Source of the DNA: Ashinkailepas kermadecensis
Lineage: Eukaryota; Arthropoda; Thecostraca; Neolepadidae
Length of the DNA: 64,000 bases
Reading direction: 5' to 3'
Assembly (NCBI GenBank): GCA_034440615.1
Contig: JAOTOM010004348.1
Coordinates: 124,001 to 188,000 of the forward strand
Shown here: piece after piece, positions 57,627 to 64,000 of the stretch
Layout: each line of letters starts with the position of its first letter
How positions within the stretch are numbered: position 1 is the stretch's first letter
The notes under the pieces: generated by a model
The model's database searches: none
The model's input: only the letters and a program-made list of their open reading frames with translations
What the model was told of the DNA's origin: nothing
Made by a program: the position numbers and the translations under genes

Positions 57627-59853
57627 ATGTGGAACCAGACCGACAACCAGCTGAAGGTCGGCGGCGGCGGCTTCATGAACTCGCCGGGCCAGACCGGCTC
57701 GCCGTCTCTGGGCGGCTCGGCCGAGAAGCGGCCGGACCGCATCCAGAACGTGGTGCCCGTGCACGTGTCGGCCGTGTCCTCAGTGCTGGCCGACCAGCCT
57801 CTCACCGTGTCCGGACAGGAGGTGCGTGTGGTACAGGGAGCTGGGCAGTAGCAGGGAGAGGAATGGAAGACAGACAGACAGACAGAGAATAATGACTGAC
57901 TGACCGACCGACCGACCGACCGACCGACCGACCGACCGACTCTCAACTGCCAGTGACTGTGGCAGTTGAGAAACTGTGCTGTTTCTGTGCCTGCCTCTGT
58001 ATCCTGCTTCGGCCACCGGTTTCTCGTGGCGCAAAACCCTGCCTAGCACGTTACAATTATAGGCGGACGCTTGATGTTCGGTTCTAATCACAAGATACCT
58101 TTTATTGCAGCATTTTGCAATATACTGACTACTAGGGTCTGCCAGTGACGAACTGCATCCGTAAAAACATCTAAGCCTTGAATTCCCGGACTCTTAAAAC
58201 CACATGCAGTATGCAAATACGCGGTGTGTTATCTTTGATTCAGTTCTAGGCAGAATGCGGTGAGTTTGAATGCCGATATGACTTAGTTGCCCTGCTTTTC
58301 AAAATCGGTATTTTATTTGAAAGAATTTGGATGCTTTATCTCATTATATGAAGGGAAGAAAGCAGCATGAAGAAACTGGAAAAAGGAGTGCAGCATATTC
58401 ACATTCGTCAAAGAATCGTTCCGTATTAAACGGGAATATAGCAACTTGTTTAGTTCGACCACATGTGACATACTGTCAACTGTGGAATCCACGTTACCGT
58501 ATGGACATGGATTCTTTTAAGCAGATGCAGCGATGTGTACGTACGCTAGCGGGCGGAAGTAATTTGACGGTAAACTTATACTCTGAAAATGTGATGAATG
58601 CTCTCAACAATTATATTATGAGTGTAACACATGCACCGGAGGGAGGCGGATTCCGCCCACCCCTCGTATTTTTCGACGATATCTCATAAATGGGCAGAGA
58701 TGTTGTAATGAAACCTTGAGAATTTGCTGAAAACTGAGAAGCGCATTATATCAAAAAATAGTTTTTGAAAGCCGTTGATAAATATAGGAACTGCGTGGGA
58801 TGCAAAGTCGACAGACCCGCCGCCGGCCGGCTGCCCAGCGTTCTCAGTCACGAAGGTTTGGTGGGCGCGGCGGCGCGGTATGCTCTCGATCTCGATCTCT
58901 GTTTCATTTGGCCCTGAAGGCATTGACCTAGGGTCATCAACTTTATACGGCGGAGAGACACTACAGCAGCGATCTATCGTTCAAATGCTGTACTTCTAGC
59001 TTCAGTAGTCTCCGAAATCTGGGGGGGCGAATCTTCTCCGTTGTGTGAGAGACCCTCCGGCGCGCGTGTTGAGTGTCACTTCAGGAGGTTTTGATATTGA
59101 AGGGGATTAATTAGCATCACGTCAAGGAATTGAACTGAACTCGATAGCTACACTGTCGAGGTAATCCGGTAAAAATAAGTAATTACCAAACCCAGTAGAA
59201 ACACAGTTATAAATCATTCGTAAAATAGGGTGGAATACTGAATTTCCGGAATACTGAATCGGCCTCTTTCCGGGAGAGGTATCAACATGTTTATTGGTAC
59301 TTGTTTGTGAAGCCTTGTGTCTCACAGTATCTCATAAGTATCATGCGTATGCTCACCATAACGGATCGTGATACACGTACATCTGGCAGTGCAATTCCAG
59401 GTAAAGGGGTTACCTTTGATCTGATCTGTTATGCAATGTCAGCATATAGAAGTTATTTGTAGCATTATCATCAATCTGAATATCCCTCAATTTGGTACCT
59501 CTCCAAACAAACGAAACGGTAGGCGCAAGTACACTATCAGCCTATAATTGAGTTAGAAGAGCTTCAAGAATATATTCAATGACATGACATGCATGACGAA
59601 TTTTGACCTCCTGTGCTCGTTCGACATCTCACACCTAACTGTGAGGGTGATACTGAGGGTTTTCTGTATTCCAGGGAGGGTTGATCGACGGATTTGGTGG
59701 GCAACTTGTTCAGTGTCCAGAGCGCAACCAAGAAGGGTCCTTGTGGCTCATAGTTGCACAGATCTTTTATGTCTTTGTCTTTTATGTCTAACGGAAAAAA
59801 ACAATATTTTGGCAATTCTGCTCACACCCGTAATAAGCCACTGCAGATACATA

Positions 59854-59948
<95 letters not shown>

Positions 59949-62715
59949 ATATATATATTTAATATCTGGCAGACAGCGTCAGCGCAGTCTGCGCCAGCGT
60001 CGCATCTCGTTAACAATCTGCGTGTGCTGGGATTCGAGCCAGTGACGTGACGGCGGCGCGCGCAGGTGCACCTGGCCGTGCTGGTGGGCACCGTGGAGAC
60101 GATCGAGCGCGCCGCCACCAAGGAGAGCTACACGCTGCGCGACACCACCGGCGCCGTGACGGCGCTGCGCTGGCGCGACGCCGACCAGGGCCAGCAGGAC
60201 GCCGACTCGGACGTGGCCGACGGCATGCTGTGCCGCATGGTGGTGCGCGTGCGGCCCGGCAAGGCCGGCGGCGCGCCGGCCGTCATGTGCCTCCACCTGG
60301 AGCCGGCGACGGCCGAGCAGCAGCAGGTGCACCGGCTGGAGGTGGCGCACGCGGCGCTCAAGATCCGCCACGTGGCCGGCCTGGCGGGCGCCGCGCCCGC
60401 CGCCGCCGACGGCGGCCTGGAGAACTCGACGCTGGGCGGCGACGTGCCGATGGTGATCGGCGGCGGCATTGTGGGCCTGACGCCGCAGCAGCAGGCCGTG
60501 TACGCCGTCATCCACGCCTGCCCCGACGACCAGGGCGTGCACCGGTGAGCGGCGGGGTGTGGTGGGTGGTGGCGGTGTCGCACTAGTCTGCGAAATGACC
60601 TATGCAGTCGATGCGCCCCTAAACCACAATAACTAGTCGCTCGTGTGCACAGGTGAGGGGTGAGATGTGACGAGTGGTGGCAGTGCCACACTAGTCGCTT
60701 GCGTGGTGCTGGCACGCGTTGCACAATATCTTGATTCGTATCCCTGCAGCACCTCTAACTGAACCATGTGGAAGCAAGTAGTTTCTACACGACTACCATG
60801 GACCAATGGCTTGCTCCTATCGCTGTCAGTGGATTTTCAGTGCAGTGTTCTAGCTGGGAGCCTTCCATTAAGTGGAAGACGATCAACACTGACCAACTCA
60901 ATGCAGGCACCAAAAGCGTCATATGACAAATACACACATTGAGCCCATTAAAAACCACCTGAAATTGAAAAAAATAAGTGTGGAATGCTTATTGTTGAAA
61001 TGAGAACTGCAATAAAGTTTTGATGAGATTCTTATAGTTCTCCAGGTATTTTGATCCATGTGTTTCAGGGTGTTATTGAACATGGACCAAGTTCTTGCAG
61101 TTCCCTTGATTTTTTTTACATCAAGAACAAATAGATGAATTAAGAGAAGAACTCCATGTCTCTATTCCCATGTTAGCTACTAATCATGTGGGACCTGTGT
61201 ATGTAGTCTTTTATGTATGCAATGTGAAATGCTATTCCGGGATATATTTTATTCCAGAAAGAACATGTTGAACTAGCCTTCGATTGAACTACTGGCATAG
61301 CTAAAGATAGCTGAGGCCAGCTGTTTACCAACCCTGTTGTGAACAGATTTCTTTGTGGTCCCAGTTTTGGCTGCTGGTATAGCTAAGCTAGGTGGAGCCA
61401 GCTGTTTACCAACCCTGTTGTAAATGATGCTTTTGTGGTCCCAGTTTTGGCCGCTGGCATGGCTAAGCTAGTTGGAGCCAGCTTTTTTTTGCCGACCCTG
61501 TTGGAAATAGAGGTTTTTATGCTTTTCAACTTTTTTCCACGTTTATCATACCTATTACTAACCTCTTTGGCCTCGTTTCGTTTTTTAACATCTTCACTTG
61601 ATGTTCACCTTGCAAAACATGACATTCAGAGTGGTGCTGAGGCAGTGATAAGTTATTCGTTAAATAGAGTGGAATGGACCACTTTCTGAACACTTTCTGA
61701 ACTGAATTGACGTCCCTCCCAACGGAGTATCGGCATTCTGCTTCATCATGAGTCATTATAAAGTCTTCATATCTAATTTCCAACAGTATCTTGTTGATAA
61801 GTATCATGCTGATGCTCACCATTGCGGATTGTGATGCAAAGCATATCTGAGAACAATTCCAGGTATGAGGATTACCGATGATGTGGTCCGTTATACAATA
61901 TCAGTTGATATGAATATGTATTTTGTATTGTTATCGCTAAAATAGTTACCCCTACATTAGATATCGCAAAACAAAGGGAATATGTGCACGTATGAGTACG
62001 CAGTTGGATCACAATTGTGTTCGAAGGAGCTATAAGTTCTATTATATTGCATTGTTTCCATGGCGAATTCGACATCCTACTGTACTCGTTTCGACATCTC
62101 ACACCTAACGAAAAACCATTATTTTAACACTGCTGAAGGAAGGTTGAGATGGATCGATTGGCCTCCTAGCATCAACAATATGTTGCTTTTTCATGTTAAA
62201 ACTGGGGCGTTTGAGTTAAGCAAGATATTTGCACTTTATGTTTATTAGCATTTTCTTTGATAGTTTGAGCACGGCACAAGTAGTCGGTGCGCCCTACAGC
62301 ACCAATTCACCACCACCACGTTTTCTTAGTATCGTTCCCACCTTGTAATGCCTTCGATCCTCCCCCTCCCCCTCCCCCGAGGAAAAAATGTTCATCCATC
62401 CATTGTATTTCCTGTGTATTTCCAGTTTCTGGTATTTCCATTTTCCGGTATTGCTGTGCCATTTTGTATTGCTATGTCGGTGAACGTGGTCGTCCGGGCT
62501 ATATGTGAAGGACTCCGTAAATGTCCTGTTGAGCATGCGCGATTACAGGGTTTCGGTGAATTAACATGGCCGGTGGCGATTTCAGAAACGGCGTGTACTC
62601 CGGCGTGAGCGGAAAGGTGCCTCGGCCCGAAGTTGACCGGATCATAGAGTTCCTCAGCAACGAGGGCCACATCTTCAACACCACCGACAACGACCACTTC
62701 AAGGCGACCGACTGA
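57627..62715 (+). CDS. RPA2: Replication protein A 32-kDa subunit, three exons
   Basis: RPA2 is the middle subunit of the RPA heterotrimer that coats single-stranded DNA in replication, repair and checkpoint signalling. Exons: 57627-57821, 60066-60544, 62586-62715 (phases 0 and 2 match). The start [16 protein letters not shown] shares the conserved MWN opening and Gly/Ser-rich phosphorylation region ([11 protein letters not shown]). Exon 1 then gives [13 protein letters not shown] and GQE, and exon 2 carries the OB-fold ([19 protein letters not shown] ... [14 protein letters not shown]) and the linker. The C-terminal winged helix, which binds repair partners, spans exons 2-3 ([18 protein letters not shown], then [20 protein letters not shown] and stop). 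Total 267 aa against 270 in human; no defects seen. The donor of exon 2 is duplicated downstream. Confidence 0.97.
57893..57942. repeat. (CGAC)n microsatellite
   Basis: TGACTGACTGACCGACCGAC run of about 12 tetramers in RPA2 intron 1, preceded by a short GACAGACAGACAGA block. Confidence 0.95.
57943..59203. other. RPA2 intron 1, left part
   Basis: No further exon is needed between 57821 and 60066, since the coding sequence is continuous without one. A 120-codon frame at 58327-58689 ([20 protein letters not shown]) resembles the tail of a non-LTR reverse transcriptase and is probably a LINE relic. Confidence 0.5.
59204..59641 (+). mobile_element. hAT MITE family 1, copy E, 3'-truncated
   Basis: The left end (CAGTTATAAATCATTCG) and interior up to GACATCTCACACCTAAC match the family. 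The terminal 20 or so bp are missing, replaced by LINE 3' sequence from about 59655. No target duplication remains. It is the most diverged copy. Confidence 0.85.
59655..59830 (+). mobile_element. 5'-truncated CR1-like LINE copy
   Basis: TTCTGTATTCCAGGGAGGG and GCAACCAAGAAGGGTCC are near-identical to the 3' UTR at 52590-52690 of the larger LINE copy. Only about 150 bp remain. As with that copy, a TA array follows closely. Confidence 0.88.
59850..59962. repeat. (TA)n microsatellite
   Basis: Nearly pure TA, with one AAATA interruption near 59889 and GTGTA near 59946, in RPA2 intron 1. Confidence 0.97.
60534..60700 (+). repeat. Duplicated RPA2 exon 2 donor with inserted tail
   Basis: GCGTGCACCG|GTGAGCGGCG ... 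GTGTCGCACTAGTC at 60535-60587 recurs as CGTGTGCACAG|GTGAGGGG ... GTGCCACACTAGTC at 60643-60696. Between the copies lies a stand-alone LINE/SINE tail (GCAGTCGATGCGCCCCTAAA) bounded by ACTAGTC on both sides. Confidence 0.8.
60750..61260. other. RPA2 intron 2, left part
   Basis: No exon, RNA or repeat family is recognised here. The RPA2 coding sequence is complete without it. Confidence 0.45.
61290..61512. repeat. About 75-bp tandem repeat, 3 copies, RPA2 intron 2
   Basis: CTGGTATAGCTAAGCTAGG then GGAGCCAGCTGTTTACC and TTGTGGTCCCAGTTTTGGC repeat three times with divergence. Confidence 0.85.
61643..62132 (+). mobile_element. hAT MITE family 1, copy F, in RPA2 intron 2
   Basis: Left end CAGTGATAAGTTATTCG, right end CATTATTTTAACACTG. 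The left flank TGCTGAGG resembles TGCTGAAGG that overlaps the right end, so the target duplication is damaged. Length 490 bp. Confidence 0.88.
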
Positions 62716-64000
62716 GCGTGCCGCTCAGGTCGGACGGCCAGGTCAGGTCAGGTCGTGAGACTGCCGACCGGCGAGCATTGCCGGGGTCGGGCTCGCTGCA
62801 CGCAAACGCCAGTCTTGCCTGCTGGCGCGCGTTGAAGTGAGAGCGGCGCCTCGGACTGGCTCTGAAGCGTGGCGTTGGCATGGCAACGGATCAGAAGCGT
62901 CGCGTTGGTGTGACAACGGATGCCGAGCGATGTGATTGGCTGCGCGAGCGCGCGCTCGGTTCGTGCGTGCCAGTTGGACTGGTGTCGGCGGCCGGTCCGG
63001 GGATGCCGCCGATCCCCGGTACGGATAGCCGGGGATTCTCGCCGCCGGTGGACGAGTCGATGACCGATCCGGGGATTCTCGCTGCCGCGGATCCGAACAT
63101 TCTCGCCGCCACGATAATGCGGAAGTCATTCACGCCTGGAGTTCAGCAGCGGTATCATTGTCCACGCAGAGGTCCCGCTTCCATAGGGAGGAAGTGGGAT
63201 CTGCTATGCATTGTTTGCTGAGCGAATAAGTTACCGTTATTTTCAAATGGCTCATTTTCCAGGAAATACACCGTATGTGCACCTTAACTTGATATTTAAT
63301 CAACAAGCGCTACATGACCAATGCAGTCGATGCGCCCTGAAGCCCTCTTCAACAAGCATTGCACTGTCATCCACCATTGGGTATCCGATACACCGAATGT
63401 ATGTTTCAGATGCATGTGTGCGTGTATCAGATGCACGCTGCTGTTTGCTGAGGTCAGGAGATGCAAATATCTGTCAAGCGCGCTCGTTTTGGGTAGTCTA
63501 CTTTGCTTGACCTAGGTCGGCACAAACAGCGCCACGCCAGGTCGGATGTGCAGGTATATTATGTGTGCCAAGAATGTGGTGTATGCACTGCCACACATGC
63601 CATAACTTAATTTTCATTGCTCAGCTTCACTTGATCTCAGTTGACCCGACCAAGATTGCATTCGCCATCAGGCACTTATTCCATTTTAGATTGCATATCT
63701 GAAATGCTGTCGGCGTTGGTCAACTGGCAATGAAGGTAGGGGATTAATTATGTCCCCCAGACACCCCGAAGTCATGGCTGAAGGTGTGGTGGTGTGTGCC
63801 TGTTGTCTACCGAGAACAAGCTGAGACACGTGGGTGCAAACTCGCGACTGCCACATCCCTCCCGCTCCAGGCCATTTGACCACACGGCGACACACACCAC
63901 GCGTATTTTTGTGGTGCTGTTATCTACCTGGTCGTGCGGGCGGTGCCTAAAGCACAGCCAGCATGTGTTTGCGAATCGCATGAGCTGCAGTCGCCAGCCG
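62716..64000. other. RPA2 3' flank
   Basis: No further gene is recognised. A worn stand-alone tail (GCAGTCGATGCGCCCTGAAG) lies at about 63320. The - strand around 63895-63830 has a tRNA-like GTGTGGTCAAATGGCC and GCGAGTTTGCACCC pair that may be another decayed SINE. GC-rich small frames at 62743-63221 look like compositional effects. Confidence 0.4.

Noticed and set aside
59979..60724. Frames of 179-198 codons overlapping RPA2 exon 2
   Set aside because: Shadow frames of the OB-fold exon; no similarity to any family.

Overview
The window is nuclear DNA of an invertebrate animal, most likely an arthropod and perhaps a crustacean. The evidence is four animal genes with GC-rich codons, several tRNA-derived SINE families, hAT-type MITEs, a Ty3/gypsy element, and short TTAGG-like runs in an AT-rich stretch. 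The exact lineage is inference. No bacterial gene organisation is present.

Layout. Positions 1-9 kb hold SINE, LINE and MITE fragments and minisatellites, with no host gene recognised. A nearly complete LTR retrotransposon (9000-14447) has matching LTRs and a 5-bp target duplication, and is followed by a hAT MITE with a SINE nested beside it. From 15 to 20.2 kb there are mainly minisatellites. An intronless TKFC (triokinase/FMN cyclase) gene with one frameshift lies at 20383-22190. Folliculin (FLCN, + strand) runs from 24589 to 37698, with ten coding exons placed and one expected exon not found. PDRG1 (- strand, three exons, complete) lies convergent to it at 39983-43766. Positions 44-57.5 kb are mostly intergenic and turn AT-rich after about 48.7 kb; they contain a decayed CR1-like LINE. 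RPA2 (+ strand, three exons, complete, 267 aa) lies at 57627-62715.

The four genes have unrelated jobs: glycerone/glyceraldehyde phosphorylation, Rag GTPase and mTORC1 signalling, the prefoldin-like R2TP module, and single-strand DNA binding. They do not form a pathway cluster. The most unusual property of the window is where its tandem repeats lie. Many arrays straddle exon-intron junctions and so multiply splice donors or acceptors: FLCN exons 1, 5, 6, 7 and 9, PDRG1 exon 2 and RPA2 exon 2. Retroelement insertions also sit 20-36 nt upstream of three FLCN acceptors. A second result is a six-copy 463-500 bp hAT MITE family whose ends and 8-bp target duplications can be read directly. A third is a 3' tail shared by a LINE fragment and the tRNA-SINEs.

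Exon boundaries were set by reading-frame phase and by similarity to known family members recalled without a search. Identifications of FLCN, RPA2, PDRG1 and TKFC are strong; functions are those known for the families.
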